DNA of 64,000 nt from Methylobacterium brachiatum (GCF_020523825.1 NZ_JAJALK010000005.1:1-64000); one strand, 5' to 3'. Positions 16,806 through 26,494 are shown, numbered from the stretch's first letter. A program made the numbers and translations. Notes: generated from the sequence alone by a model not told the origin.

Positions 16806-18422
16806 ATGTCCGACTCTCCCGAAAAACCCCCGATCGGACCGAGCGCCGTGGTCCAGGACGGCGCGGCCAGCGACGTTTCCGACCGCACCAGCGACATCTT
16901 CTTCGCCGCGGTGGAAACCACCCGGATGCCGATGATCGTCACCGATCCGCGCCAGCCGGACAACCCGATCATCTTCGCCAACCGCGCGTTCCTGGCGATG
17001 ACCGGCTACACGCCGGAGGAGCTCGTCGGGCGCAATTGCCGGTTCCTGCAGGGGCCCGAGACCGACCGCGAGACCGTCGACCAGATCCGCACGGCGATCG
17101 CCGAGAAGCGCGAATTCGCGACCGAGATCCTGAACTACCGCAAGAACGGCTCGAGCTTCTGGAACGCCCTGTTCGTCTCGCCGGTGTACAATTCGGCCGG
17201 CGAGCTGGTGTATTTCTTCGGCTCGCAGCTCGACGTCTCGCGCCGCCGCGACGCCGAGGAGGCGCTGGGCCAGGCGCAGAAGATGGAGGCGCTGGGCCAG
17301 CTCACCGGCGGCATCGCGCACGATTTCAACAACCTGCTGCAGGTGATCGTCGGCTATGTCGATATCCTGGCTTCCGGTCTGGAGAAGCCGGATGCCGACC
17401 GCGCCCGGCTGGGGCGCGCCACCGACAACATCCGCCAGGCGGCCGAGCGCGCGACGACGCTGACGCAGCAGCTCCTGGCCTTCGCCCGCAAGCAGCGGCT
17501 GGACGGGCGCGCGGTCAACCTCAACACGCTGATCGAGGGGATGCGCGAGATGGTCGCCCGCTCGGTGGGCGAGGTGGTGACGATCGAGCTGGATCTCGCC
17601 CAGGACCTGTGGAACTGCCGCGTCGACCCGACCCAGGCCGAGGTCGCGATCCTCAACGTGCTGATCAACGCCCGCGACGCGATGCCGGAGGGCGGCACCG
17701 TCCGGATTACGACGAAGAACACCGAGGTCGTATCGAGCGGCGAGATCGGGCCGCTCCGCCCCGGCCGCTACGTCAGCATCGCCATCCAGGATACCGGCAC
17801 CGGCATCCCGCCCGCCGTGCTCGCCCGGGTGATGGACCCGTTCTTCACCACCAAGGAGGAGGGCAAGGGCACCGGCCTCGGCCTGTCGATGGTCTACGGC
17901 TTCGCCAAGCAATCGGGGGGCGCCGCCCAGATCGAGTCCGCGGTCGGCGCCGGCACGACCGTGCGCCTGTCCTTCCCGGCAACGGATGGCGACGCGCACG
18001 CCCCGTCCAAGGTCTCGCACCGGGCGGTGGACCGCCAGGGCACCGAGACGATCCTGATCGTCGACGACCGCGAGGACGTGGCCGAGCTCGCCCGCACCAT
18101 CCTGCGGGATTTCGGCTACACCACCCTGATGGCCGGCAATGCCCGCGAGGCCCTCGAGATTCTCGATTCCAGCGAGCGCATCGACCTGCTGTTCACCGAC
18201 CTGATCATGCCCGGCGGCATGAACGGCGTGCTGCTCGCCCGGGAAGCGCGCCGCCGCCAACCCAAGCTCAAGGTCCTGCTCGCCACGGGCTACGCGGAGG
18301 CGAGTTTGGAGCGAACCGATATCGGCGGTTCGGAGTTTGACCTTCTCAACAAGCCTTACCGGCGCACGGAACTGGTCCGCCGCGTGCGGGCGATCCTCGA
18401 CGGTCCGACCGGCGTAGGCTGA
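16806..18422 (+). CDS. LOV-domain hybrid histidine kinase (blue-light sensor)
   Basis: 538 aa. The PAS/LOV domain (about residues 30-145) contains the canonical flavin-binding motif [10 protein letters not shown]78 is the residue that forms the photoadduct with FMN. HisKA follows with H172 in [17 protein letters not shown], the HATPase has N-box [11 protein letters not shown] and G-boxes DTGTGIPP and [13 protein letters not shown], and a C-terminal receiver has D465 in [11 protein letters not shown] and K in LLNKPY. No membrane segment, so cytosolic. A blue-light-controlled kinase whose output likely goes through a separate HPt or receiver. Start chosen at MSDSPEKPP; an earlier in-frame ATG would run through the palindrome. 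Confidence 0.93.
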   Translation: MSDSPEKPPIGPSAVVQDGAASDVSDRTSDIFFAAVETTRMPMIVTDPRQPDNPIIFANRAFLAMTGYTPEELVGRNCRFLQGPETDRETVDQIRTAIAEKREFATEILNYRKNGSSFWNALFVSPVYNSAGELVYFFGSQLDVSRRRDAEEALGQAQKMEALGQLTGGIAHDFNNLLQVIVGYVDILASGLEKPDADRARLGRATDNIRQAAERATTLTQQLLAFARKQRLDGRAVNLNTLIEGMREMVARSVGEVVTIELDLAQDLWNCRVDPTQAEVAILNVLINARDAMPEGGTVRITTKNTEVVSSGEIGPLRPGRYVSIAIQDTGTGIPPAVLARVMDPFFTTKEEGKGTGLGLSMVYGFAKQSGGAAQIESAVGAGTTVRLSFPATDGDAHAPSKVSHRAVDRQGTETILIVDDREDVAELARTILRDFGYTTLMAGNAREALEILDSSERIDLLFTDLIMPGGMNGVLLAREARRRQPKLKVLLATGYAEASLERTDIGGSEFDLLNKPYRRTELVRRVRAILDGPTGVG

Positions 18423-18439
18423 GCGTGAGGAGAGGCGCG

Positions 18440-18754
18440 ATGGCGCAGGGAGACAAGGCGAAATACACCGACAAGCAGAAGCGCAAGGCCGAGCACATCG
18501 CCGAGTCCTACGAGGCGCGCGGCGTGCCGGAGAAGGAGGCGGAATCCCGCGCCTGGGCCACCGTCAACAAGGACGACGGCGGCGGCAAGAAGCCGGGCGG
18601 CTCGGGCCGCGGCAAGGATACGGGACACCCGGCGGCCCACAAGGGCGGCGCCACGGGCGGCAAGGCCGCCGCCAGCCGGACACCGGAACAGCGCTCGGCC
18701 TCGGCCAAGAAGGCCGCCGCGACGCGCAAGGCGAATGCCGCGGCGAGCGCGTGA
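18440..18754 (+). CDS. Small Lys/Gly/Ala-rich protein (often annotated plasmid stabilization protein)
   Basis: 104 aa, very basic. The N-terminal third is conserved in alphaproteobacteria (KRKAEHIAESYEARGVPE, SRAWATVNKDDGGGKKPGG), followed by a disordered KGG/AAAK-rich tail ending ATRKANAAASA. GTGAGGAG precedes the ATG. The name plasmid stabilization protein is widespread for this family, but I know of no demonstrated mechanism; the tail suggests nucleic-acid binding or stress protection. It follows the LOV kinase by 17 bases and may be cotranscribed. Confidence 0.75.
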   Translation: MAQGDKAKYTDKQKRKAEHIAESYEARGVPEKEAESRAWATVNKDDGGGKKPGGSGRGKDTGHPAAHKGGATGGKAAASRTPEQRSASAKKAAATRKANAAASA

Positions 18755-18828
18755 TGGCCTGAAGTGAGCCGAAGGGTCAGCGGCTCATTCTGAATGTCTG
18801 GAACCAGCCAAACCGGGCACGAAATTGC

Positions 18829-18874
18829 TTGACGGATTTGTACCGTATACGGCACTGTGTACCGCGTACGGTAC
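18829..18874 (+). promoter_or_regulatory. Promoter/operator of the HigBA-like module
   Basis: A TTGACG hexamer at 18829-18834 is followed by two near-palindromes of the same type, GTACCGTATACGGCAC (18840-18855) and GTACCGCGTACGGTAC (18859-18874). Paired palindromes over the promoter are typical autoregulatory operators of toxin-antitoxin operons. No clear -10 hexamer was found. Confidence 0.65.
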
Positions 18875-18883
18875 GGACCGTCA

Positions 18884-19228
18884 GTGACGCAGAAAAAAGT
18901 TCCCGCTTCATTCTACAGGACGACCACTGGCACCGAACCGGTGCGAGACTGGATCCTTAGCCTGTCGGCTGACGACCGGAAGATTGTCGGTACTGACATC
19001 GCGATCGTCGAGTTCGGCTGGCCTGTCGGGATGCCGACCTGCAAATCGCTCGGCAATGGGCTTTGGGAGGTCCGCAGCGATCTGACCGGTGGGAAGATTG
19101 GGCGAGTCATCTTCGTCATGCATCAGGGTCAGATGGTCCTACTGCACGGGTTCGTGAAGAAGGCGCAGAAGACCCCGTTGTCCGACATCCGTATCGCCAC
19201 CAAGCGCCAGAAAGAGCTTCAGCGATGA
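18884..19228 (+). CDS. HigB/RelE-like toxin (phage Gp49-like family)
   Basis: About 114 aa from the GTG at 18884; an in-frame GTG at 18857 would start inside the operator and is less likely. RelE-superfamily mRNA interferase fold: the family signature runs ESFYRTTTG-like start (PASFYRTTTGTEPVRDWI), FGWPVGMPTCKSLGNGLWEV, GKIGRVIFVMHQGQMVLLHG, FVKKAQKTP, and a basic C terminus. These toxins cleave mRNA on the ribosome. The antitoxin gene overlaps by four bases. Base composition is visibly lower in GC than the neighbours, which suggests recent transfer. Confidence 0.88.
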   Translation: MTQKKVPASFYRTTTGTEPVRDWILSLSADDRKIVGTDIAIVEFGWPVGMPTCKSLGNGLWEVRSDLTGGKIGRVIFVMHQGQMVLLHGFVKKAQKTPLSDIRIATKRQKELQR

Positions 19229-19518
19229 GCGAACGCATCGGATCTTCTTTTGAGAGCTTCCTCAACGAAACGGGAAGCAAGGAAGACATCTACGCGGCGG
19301 CAACCAAGCGTGTTCTGGCATGGCAGATCGAGCAGGCCATGGAAGCGCAGAACATGTCCAAAACGCAGATGGCGAAGAAGATGAAAACCAGCCGTAGCCA
19401 GCTCGACCGGCTGCTCGATCCAACAAATATGGCTGTCCAGATTGATACCATCCAAAAAGCGGCAGAGGCTGTTGGACGAAAGCTGGTGATCGAGCTGCGC
19501 GAACCAGCGCCGGTCTAA
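19225..19518 (+). CDS. XRE-family antitoxin partner
   Basis: 97 aa. The helix-turn-helix lies in AMEAQNMSKTQMAKKMKTSR, followed by SQLDRLLDPTN and the C-terminal DTIQKAAEAVGRKLVIEL, the usual arrangement of the antitoxin that follows Gp49-like toxins. It should neutralise the toxin and repress the shared promoter through the upstream palindromes. Starts within the toxin stop codon (ATGA). Confidence 0.88.
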   Translation: MSERIGSSFESFLNETGSKEDIYAAATKRVLAWQIEQAMEAQNMSKTQMAKKMKTSRSQLDRLLDPTNMAVQIDTIQKAAEAVGRKLVIELREPAPV

Positions 19519-19577
19519 ATCTTTCTGCAAGCGGCGTGAAACAGACAGCGCCCCGCGCCGGATCTCACCCCGATCCC

Positions 19578-20474
19578 TCAGCTTTCATTTTGCCGCTCCG
19601 CGAGCTTGACCAGCGTGTGCAGCATCCGGTTCGCCGGCGTCGGGATGCCGAGCGCCGCGCCTCTGTGCACCACATAGCCGTTGAGGTGGTCGATCTCGCT
19701 GGGCCGGCCCCGGGCGAGGTCCTGGGCCGTGGAGGAGCGCTGGTCGGCCATGCTGGTGCTGACGGCGAGCACCGTGTCGCGGATGTCGTCGGGCACCGAC
19801 ACGCCCGAGGCGTTCGCCACCGCGACGCATTCCTGCACCACGTCGGTCATCGCGGCGATCACGCCCTCGCCCTGCACGAGGCGGCCGTAGGGCAGCTGGG
19901 TCAGGGCCGAGAGGGCGTTGTAGGCGCAGTTCAGGATCAGCTTGCCCCAGAGGGCGTCGAGCGCGCGCTCCGAGACGGTGGCCGGGATTCCGGCCGCATC
20001 GAACGCGGCGGCAATCGTTTCACTCGCCTCCGAGGCGCCGAGCACCAGGTCGCCCCTTCCGTTATGGCGGACGCAGCCCGGCCCGACCATCTCGGTGGCG
20101 ACGTAGACCGCCACCGGCACCACGGGCCGCCCCAGCACGGCGCCCAGGCGCTCGGCATTGTCGACGCCGTTCTGGAGACTGAGGATCGTGGCCGCGGGGC
20201 TGAGATGTGGAGCGATCGTCGCCCCGGCCGCTTCCGTATCGCCGGACTTCACGCAGACCAGCACCAGATCGGCGCCCGCGACGCCCGCGCCGGACGCGGT
20301 CGCCTCGACGGGGACGGTCTCGCGCCCGGCCGCGCTCTCCAGCACCAGCCCGCCGGACCGGACCGCCTCGACCAGGGCCGGGCGGCCGATCAGCGTGACC
20401 GCGTGGCCGGCCCGGGCCAGCAGGAAGCCGTAATAGCAGCCGACCGCCCCGGCCCCGAGGATGGCGACCTTCAT
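19578..20474 (-). CDS. panE: 2-dehydropantoate 2-reductase
   Basis: Ketopantoate reductase family, 298 aa: NADPH Rossmann motif MKVAILGAGAVGCYYGFLLA, LVLVCVKSGDTEAA, LSLQNGVDN, and the C-terminal domain with catalytic lysine in ALWGKLILNCAYNALSAL and the SSTAQDLARGRPSEIDHLNG signature. It makes D-pantoate for coenzyme A. Its start overlaps the stop of the preceding dehydrogenase by four bases; that pairing suggests the substrate could be another 2-oxo acid, because PanE paralogues often act on other keto acids. Confidence 0.9.
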   Translation of the reverse strand: MKVAILGAGAVGCYYGFLLARAGHAVTLIGRPALVEAVRSGGLVLESAAGRETVPVEATASGAGVAGADLVLVCVKSGDTEAAGATIAPHLSPAATILSLQNGVDNAERLGAVLGRPVVPVAVYVATEMVGPGCVRHNGRGDLVLGASEASETIAAAFDAAGIPATVSERALDALWGKLILNCAYNALSALTQLPYGRLVQGEGVIAAMTDVVQECVAVANASGVSVPDDIRDTVLAVSTSMADQRSSTAQDLARGRPSEIDHLNGYVVHRGAALGIPTPANRMLHTLVKLAERQNES

Positions 20475-23400
20475 CGGGCCGAAGCCGCAGCGCGCTCGGG
20501 ATGGAACGGGGCGGCACCCACCGCGCTCGTCCGGACATGGTCGAGCAGGGCCTGGATCGGGTGGCGCAGCCGCACGCCGTCGACGAGCTTGACCTGCGAC
20601 CGGCAGGAATAGCCGTCCGCCAGCAGGGTGCCGGCGGGGGCGTCGGCCACGTGGCGGGCCCAGCTCAAGCCGTAGATCGCCTCGGAGGTGGCGCGGTTGC
20701 GCGTCTCATGGCCGTAGGTCCCGGCCATGCCGCAGCAGCCCGCGGCCGGCACGTCGAGCCGCAGCCCGAGATGGGTGAACACGGCCTGCCAGTCGCGCAC
20801 CGCGCCGGGGGCGTTGGTGCGCTCGGTGCAATGGGGCAGCAGCCGCAGGGTCGCCGCGCCCTGGCGGGGCGCGATCCGGTCGAGCTGCGTGGCGAGCCAT
20901 TCCTGCAGGATCTGAACCTTGGGCAGGTCGTCGCCGCCCAGCGCCTGGGCGTATTCCGACCGGTAGGTCAGCGTCATCGAGGGGTCGAGGCCGACGAGCG
21001 GCACGCCCGAGCGGGCGAGCGCCCGCAGCATCGCGGCGTTGGAGCGCGCCACCGCGGCGAACCGGGCCAGGAAGCCGTGGACATGCAGCGGCTTGCCGTT
21101 CGGGCGGTAGGGCACGAGCCAGGGCTTGAAGCCGAGCGCGATCAGGAGCGCACAGGCATCCACCACCAGGGCCGCCTCGAAATGGCTGGTGAAGGCGTCC
21201 TGCACCAGCAGCACCGCGCGCTCCCGGTCGGGCGGGGCGAGCCGGGCCAGCGCCTCCGGGGTCGCGGTGGCGACCCCGAGACCGGCGAGTCGCGCCGTGA
21301 GATCGACGGAGGAGAGGGCCGGGATCCCGACCAGGCCGGCCTTGGCCAGCAGCTTCCGGGCGAGCGGATTGGCCAGGGCCGCGTTGCTCAGGCGCGGCAT
21401 CCGGGCCGCCAGCGGCAGCAGCGGCTCGAGCGCCGCCACCAGGTGGTCCTTCAGGGGCCGGGCGTAGCGGGCGTGGTAGAGCGCCAGGAACTTGGCCCGG
21501 AAGGTCGGCACGTCGACCTTGATCGGGCAGGAGCCCGTGCAGGACTTGCAGGCGAGGCAGCCGTCCATCGCCTCCTTGACGGCGTGGGAGAAGTCATCCG
21601 CCTCGGCGCGACGCCGGAAACCGCTCCACAAAGTCGCAAGAAGATCGGGCAGCCAGCCGGCGCGCTGGCGCTTCAGCTCGGCGGCCGGGTCGATCCCCGC
21701 CTGGGCGGCCAGGCGCAGCCACTCGCGCATCAGCGAGGCGCGGCCCTTCGGCGAGTGCCGCCGCTCCCGGGTCGCCTTCCAGGACGGGCACATCGCCTCA
21801 TCCGCGTCGAAGCTGAAGCAGGCGCCGTTGCCGTTGCAGTGCAGGGCTTCGTCGAAATCCCGCCGGACCGGCGGCGGGATCGTGCGGTCCTGCTCGCCCC
21901 GGCGGGGGACCCCGTCGATCCGGGTGAGCGCGCCGCCCCGCGCCGAGGCGATCTTGCCCGGGTTCATCCGGTCACCCGGGTCGAAGGCGCGCTTGACCGC
22001 CTCCAGCGCCGGCATCAGCGGCCCGAAGGTCGCGGGCACGAATTCGGAGCGGAACCCCTTGCCGTGCTCGCCCCAGAGCAGGCCGCCATACTTGGCGGTA
22101 AGCGCGACCACGCCTTCGGTCACCTCGCGGATCAGGGTGTTCTGGTTCGGGTCCTTCAGGTCGATGGCCGGGCGGACATGCAGCACGCCGGCATCGACAT
22201 GGCCGAACATGCCGTAGCGCAGCCCCTTGGCGTCGAGCAGCGCCCGAAACTCGGCGATGAAGTCGGCGAGCCGCTCCGGCGGCACCGCGGTATCCTCGAC
22301 GAACGGGATCGGGCGCGCGTCGCCCTTGGCGGCGCCGAGGAGGCCCACCGCCTTCTTGCGCATCGTCCAGAGCTTCTCGATCGCGTCGCCGCGGGCGATG
22401 GTGAAGCCCAGACGCTTGGTCTCGGTGCCGCGCTCGGCCTCCAGCATGGCGGTGAGCCGCGCGAGAGCAGCGTCCACGGCCTGCGCGTCGTCGCCGACGA
22501 ATTCCACGAGGTTGATGCCGTGGACCGGCCGACCGCCGGGATCGTCCGGGAAGAAGGCCTGCACCTCGGCCCAGATCGGGTCCTGGCGGGCGAGCCCCAG
22601 AACGGTGGAATCGATGGTCTCGACGGAGGCCGCGCCGAAGGGCAGCAGGGCCTGGGCGTCGCGGAGCGCGGCGTCGAAATCCACGTAGGAGAGCGCCACC
22701 AGCACCGAGGCCTTCGGGATCGGCAGCACGTTGAGCCGCGCGTCTGCGATCAGCGCCAGGGTGCCCTCCGAGCCGCAGATCACGCTCTTGAGGTCGAAAC
22801 GCCCCGACGCGTCGCGCAGATGGGCGAGGTCGTAGCCGGTGAGGCAGCGGTTGAGCTTGGGGAAGCGCTCGGCGATCAGCGCCGCGTTCTCGCTGACGAC
22901 CGTGTCGACGGTGCGGTGGATCTCACCGACCCGGTCGTTGCGCGCCTTGGCGGCCGCGAGCCCGGCCTCGTCCAGCGGCTCGGCTTCCCAGACCGTGCCG
23001 TCGGCGAGCACGCAGGTCAGCGCCAGGACGTGGTCGCGGGTCTTGCCGTAGAGGCAGGAGCCCTGCCCGCAGGCATCCGTGGAGATCATGCCGCCGATGG
23101 TGGCGCGGTTCGAGGTCGAGAGCTCGGGGGCGAAGAACAGGCCGTGGGCGGCGAGCGCCCGGTTGAGCTGGTCCTTCACCACCCCGGGCTCGACCCGGAC
23201 GATGCGGCGGGCGACGTCGATCTCCAGGATGCGGTTCATGTGCCGCGAGGTGTCGACCACGAGGCCGTGGCCGAGCGACTGGCCGTTTGTGCCGGTCGCC
23301 CCGCCGCGCGGGCGGATCACGATCTCGGTGAAGCGCGGGTCGTCCAGCAGCTTGGCGATCCGCACGAGGTCGTCGCGCGAGCGCGGGAAGGCCACGGCCC

Positions 23401-23557
23401 CCGGCTCGACCTGGTAGATCGAGTTGTCGGTGGAAAAGACTGTCCGGTCGGCGGCCGATAGAGTCAGGTCGCCCTCGAAGCCGCGCAGGCGCAGTTCGGC
23501 GACAGCCGCCTCGTAGAGCGGCACGGCCTCGGTTTTGCGGGTCAGGACCGGGATCAT
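20471..23557 (-). CDS. FAD/Fe-S D-2-hydroxyacid dehydrogenase (YdiJ-like)
   Basis: 1028 aa fusion. The N-terminal FAD PCMH domain (FPRSRDDLVRIAKLL, RGGATGTNGQSLG) is followed by the FAD-oxidase C domain (residues about 250-530, ending MFGHVDAGVLHVRP and LLWGEHGKGFRSEF), then iron-sulfur motifs (HCNGNGACFSF, GCLACKSCTGSCPIKVDVP) and CCG-type domains (LLPHCTERT, AAGCCGMAGTYGHE). This layout matches YdiJ, an Fe-S D-2-hydroxyglutarate dehydrogenase, and related D-lactate dehydrogenases that pass electrons to the respiratory chain. Overlaps panE by four bases. Confidence 0.9.
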   Translation of the reverse strand: MIPVLTRKTEAVPLYEAAVAELRLRGFEGDLTLSAADRTVFSTDNSIYQVEPGAVAFPRSRDDLVRIAKLLDDPRFTEIVIRPRGGATGTNGQSLGHGLVVDTSRHMNRILEIDVARRIVRVEPGVVKDQLNRALAAHGLFFAPELSTSNRATIGGMISTDACGQGSCLYGKTRDHVLALTCVLADGTVWEAEPLDEAGLAAAKARNDRVGEIHRTVDTVVSENAALIAERFPKLNRCLTGYDLAHLRDASGRFDLKSVICGSEGTLALIADARLNVLPIPKASVLVALSYVDFDAALRDAQALLPFGAASVETIDSTVLGLARQDPIWAEVQAFFPDDPGGRPVHGINLVEFVGDDAQAVDAALARLTAMLEAERGTETKRLGFTIARGDAIEKLWTMRKKAVGLLGAAKGDARPIPFVEDTAVPPERLADFIAEFRALLDAKGLRYGMFGHVDAGVLHVRPAIDLKDPNQNTLIREVTEGVVALTAKYGGLLWGEHGKGFRSEFVPATFGPLMPALEAVKRAFDPGDRMNPGKIASARGGALTRIDGVPRRGEQDRTIPPPVRRDFDEALHCNGNGACFSFDADEAMCPSWKATRERRHSPKGRASLMREWLRLAAQAGIDPAAELKRQRAGWLPDLLATLWSGFRRRAEADDFSHAVKEAMDGCLACKSCTGSCPIKVDVPTFRAKFLALYHARYARPLKDHLVAALEPLLPLAARMPRLSNAALANPLARKLLAKAGLVGIPALSSVDLTARLAGLGVATATPEALARLAPPDRERAVLLVQDAFTSHFEAALVVDACALLIALGFKPWLVPYRPNGKPLHVHGFLARFAAVARSNAAMLRALARSGVPLVGLDPSMTLTYRSEYAQALGGDDLPKVQILQEWLATQLDRIAPRQGAATLRLLPHCTERTNAPGAVRDWQAVFTHLGLRLDVPAAGCCGMAGTYGHETRNRATSEAIYGLSWARHVADAPAGTLLADGYSCRSQVKLVDGVRLRHPIQALLDHVRTSAVGAAPFHPERAAASAR

Positions 23558-23672
23558 GGAAGCGTTCTACACTGGGCGGCTCCCGAGGGAAGGTCCGCGA
23601 TTATGTCGCGCCGCCCCGATGGGTGCTGGCACCGCGCTTGCCCCGGCGGGCGCGAATGCGGAGCGGATGCCC

Positions 23673-24011
23673 ATGAACGCGAGTGTCGAACGGGTCCGGG
23701 ATGCCCTGGCCGAACTGATCAAGGCGGCCCTCATCTCCGATGACGGCAAGAGCCTCGCCTGCCGCGAGGCCGGGCGGGACAAGCTCGCCGCGCTGGCGGC
23801 CGAGCCGCCGGAGGCCGGAAGCCTGCGCATGGACGGCGCCTGGACGCTGGCGATCCAGTTGGCGGAGACGCCGGAGCTGGCGCCCGAGGAGGGCCAGGTG
23901 AACCTGACGCTGCCGCGCGCCTGCCCGTTCACCCTCGACGAGATCCTGGATCCCAGCCTCGACCTGGATCTCGCGGTCGATCGCATCCGCAAGTCCGCCT
24001 CCACGGGCTGA
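23673..24011 (+). CDS. Conserved hypothetical protein
   Basis: 112 aa, no recognised domain. N-terminal helix MNASVERVRDALAELIKAAL, then GSLRMDGAWTLAIQLAETP and a C-terminal acidic helix DEILDPSLDLDLAVDRIRK. It starts 115 bases from the divergent dehydrogenase gene. ATG 23673 is preferred because GGAG lies nine bases upstream; ATG 23667 is an alternative. The product looks soluble. I see no motif that indicates its function. Confidence 0.6.
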   Translation: MNASVERVRDALAELIKAALISDDGKSLACREAGRDKLAALAAEPPEAGSLRMDGAWTLAIQLAETPELAPEEGQVNLTLPRACPFTLDEILDPSLDLDLAVDRIRKSASTG

Positions 24012-24149
24012 TCGCGCCTGTTGAGGACGCGCGTGCCGCCGTTGCCGCCGACCGACCGGAACCCCATCTTGGGATGACAAGACCGAATCAGCGGTCCGGC
24101 GCCCGATTTCGGGCGCACATCGTTTTCGAGAACTGTCCGGCACCACCTT

Positions 24150-26471
24150 TTGGCACGACGCATCAGCGCAGAGGCGGCCGAGCCCGCCGCTCCCCCGCCC
24201 TTCCCCACCCGCGAGCAGATCCTCGCCTTCGTGGCGGAGGCGACCGAACCCGTCGGCAAGCGGGAGATCGCCAAGGCGTTCGGCATCAAGGGCGCCGCCA
24301 AGATCGACCTGAAGCGGATCCTCAAGGAGATCGAGGAGGACGGCGCCGTCGATCGCGGGCGCGGCGGGCTCGCGACCGCGGGCCGCCTGCCGCCGGTGGT
24401 GCTGACCGATATCCGCAGCCGCGACCGGCACGGTGATTTCCTCGCGATCCCGGTGGAATGGACCGGCACCGGCAAGCCGCCATCCATCGTGCTGACCCAG
24501 GGCCGCGGCCCCCGCAAGGGCAGCCGGCCGGCCGCCGGGATCGGCGACCGCGCCCTGGTCCGGGTCGAGCGCGACGCCGAGGGCGGCTATACCGGCCGGG
24601 TCATCAAGGTCATCGGGAAGAACAAGGCCGAGATCATCGGCGTCTACCGCGCCGGCGCGCAGGGCGGCCGGATCGTGCCCGTGGAGAAGCGCTCGCAGGG
24701 CCGCGAGATCCTGATCCCGCCCGGCGAGGAGGGCCAGGCTCGGGACGGCGACCTCGTCAGCGTGTCGCTGGAGCGCGAGACCCGCTTCGGCCTGCCGCGG
24801 GGCCGGGTCCGGGAGCGGCTCGGGTCGCTCGGCTCCGAGAAGGCCGTAAGCCTGATCGCGCTCCACCTGCACAACATCCCGCACGTCTTCTCCGACGCGA
24901 CCCTGGCCGAGGCCGACCAGGCGGAGCCGGCCGCGCTGGCGGGCCGCGAGGATTGGCGCGACCGTCCGCTGCTCACCATCGACCCGCCGGACGCCAAGGA
25001 CCACGACGACGCCGTGATGGCGGAGCACGATCCCGACCCGGCCAATCCGGGCGGCTTCATCCTCACCGTCGCCATCGCAGATGTGGCGGCCTATGTCCGC
25101 CCCGGCTCGAGCCTCGACCGCGAGGCTTTGGAGCGGGGCAACTCGGTCTACTTCCCCGACCGGGTCGTGCCGATGCTGCCGGAGCGGATCTCGAACGACC
25201 TCTGCTCCCTGCGCGAACGCGAGGACCGCCCGGCCATCGCGGTCCGGATGGTGATCACCGCCGACGGCGAGAAGCGCCGCCACACGTTCCACCGGGTGAT
25301 GATGCGCTCCCGCGCGAAGCTCGCCTACGCGCAGGCGCAAGCCGCCATCGACGGCCAGCCGGACGCCGCCGCGGGGCCGTTGCTCGAGCCGGCGCTTCGC
25401 CCGCTCTGGACGGCCTATGCCGCCCTGCGCGCGGCGCGCGATCGCCGCGGCCCGCTCGCCCTCGACCTGCCCGAGCGCAAGGTTCTGCTGTCGCCCGAGG
25501 GCGCGGTCGACCGGGTGATCGTGCCGGAACGCCTCGACGCCCACCGGCTGATCGAAGAGTTCATGATCCAGGCCAACGTGGCCGCCGCCGAGACCCTGGA
25601 GGCGGCCAAGCAGGCGCTGATCTACCGGGTCCACGACGAGCCGGCGCAGGAGAAGATGCAGGCTCTGGGCGAGGTCCTGGCCTCGGTCGGGATCAAGCTG
25701 CCCAAGGAGGGCGCGCTGCGCCCCGCTCTGTTCAACCGCATCCTCGGCTCGGTGGCGGGCAGCGAGCACGCGACCTTCATCAACGAGGTGGTGCTGCGCT
25801 CCCAGGCGCAGGCCGTCTACGCCGCCGAGAATCTCGGCCATTTCGGGCTGAACCTGCGCCGCTACGCGCATTTCACCTCGCCGATCCGCCGCTACGCCGA
25901 CCTGATCGTCCACCGGGCGCTGATCACCGCCTGCCGTCTCGGCTCCGACGGCCTGCCGGCGGCGGTGTCCCTGGGCGAGCTCGCCCAGATCGGCGAGCAG
26001 ATCTCGGCGGCCGAACGCCGCGCCATGGCGGCCGAGCGCGAGACCATCGACCGGCTGATCGCCCACCATCTGGTCGACCGGATCGGCGCGACCTTCGCGG
26101 GCCAGATCGCGGGCGTCACCCGGTCGGGCCTGTTCATCAAGCTCGACGAGACCGGAGCGGACGGGTTCGTGCCGATCTCGCAGCTCGGCGCCGACTATTT
26201 CCGCCACGAGGAGGCCCGCCACGCCCTGGTGGGCGAGCGCAGCGGCGAGACCTTCCGGCTCGGCGACCGGGTCGAGGTCCGGCTGGTGGAGGCCGCCCCG
26301 GTGGCCGGCGCGCTGCGCTTCGAGCTGCTCAGCGAGGGCAAGACCCGCGCCGGGTCCGGCAAGGATAGCGGCGGCCGGAAGCCCGGCGGCCGCCCGTTCA
26401 AGGCCGCGCCGTCGGGTCGTCCGTCCGGCATCCGCAACTCCGGTACGCGCCATCGCGGCTCGCGCCGGTGA
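24150..26471 (+). CDS. rnr: Ribonuclease R
   Basis: 3'-5' exoribonuclease that degrades structured RNA. 773 aa, normal for alphaproteobacteria. Domains in order: N-terminal winged-helix region (about 20-80), cold-shock domains, the RNB catalytic domain with metal-binding DPPDAKDHDDAVMAE (residues about 278-292), NLRRYAHFTSPIRRYADLIVHR, an S1 RNA-binding domain (about 650-735), and a basic Arg/Lys-rich tail. The best start is a TTG at 24150 (LARRISAEAAEP); no in-frame ATG lies near. Followed at 23 bases by DUF983. Confidence 0.95.
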   Translation: MARRISAEAAEPAAPPPFPTREQILAFVAEATEPVGKREIAKAFGIKGAAKIDLKRILKEIEEDGAVDRGRGGLATAGRLPPVVLTDIRSRDRHGDFLAIPVEWTGTGKPPSIVLTQGRGPRKGSRPAAGIGDRALVRVERDAEGGYTGRVIKVIGKNKAEIIGVYRAGAQGGRIVPVEKRSQGREILIPPGEEGQARDGDLVSVSLERETRFGLPRGRVRERLGSLGSEKAVSLIALHLHNIPHVFSDATLAEADQAEPAALAGREDWRDRPLLTIDPPDAKDHDDAVMAEHDPDPANPGGFILTVAIADVAAYVRPGSSLDREALERGNSVYFPDRVVPMLPERISNDLCSLREREDRPAIAVRMVITADGEKRRHTFHRVMMRSRAKLAYAQAQAAIDGQPDAAAGPLLEPALRPLWTAYAALRAARDRRGPLALDLPERKVLLSPEGAVDRVIVPERLDAHRLIEEFMIQANVAAAETLEAAKQALIYRVHDEPAQEKMQALGEVLASVGIKLPKEGALRPALFNRILGSVAGSEHATFINEVVLRSQAQAVYAAENLGHFGLNLRRYAHFTSPIRRYADLIVHRALITACRLGSDGLPAAVSLGELAQIGEQISAAERRAMAAERETIDRLIAHHLVDRIGATFAGQIAGVTRSGLFIKLDETGADGFVPISQLGADYFRHEEARHALVGERSGETFRLGDRVEVRLVEAAPVAGALRFELLSEGKTRAGSGKDSGGRKPGGRPFKAAPSGRPSGIRNSGTRHRGSRR

Positions 26472-26494
26472 CCCGGCCGGTGTAGACCCTAAAC

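Noticed and set aside
20501..23461. 986-residue frame antisense to the YdiJ-like gene
   Set aside because: Mirror of codon bias; Gly/Arg/His-rich translation with no motif, while the minus strand has all family motifs.
23601..26453. 950-residue frame antisense to RNase R
   Set aside because: Same reason; rnr has complete RNB and S1 domains on the plus strand.
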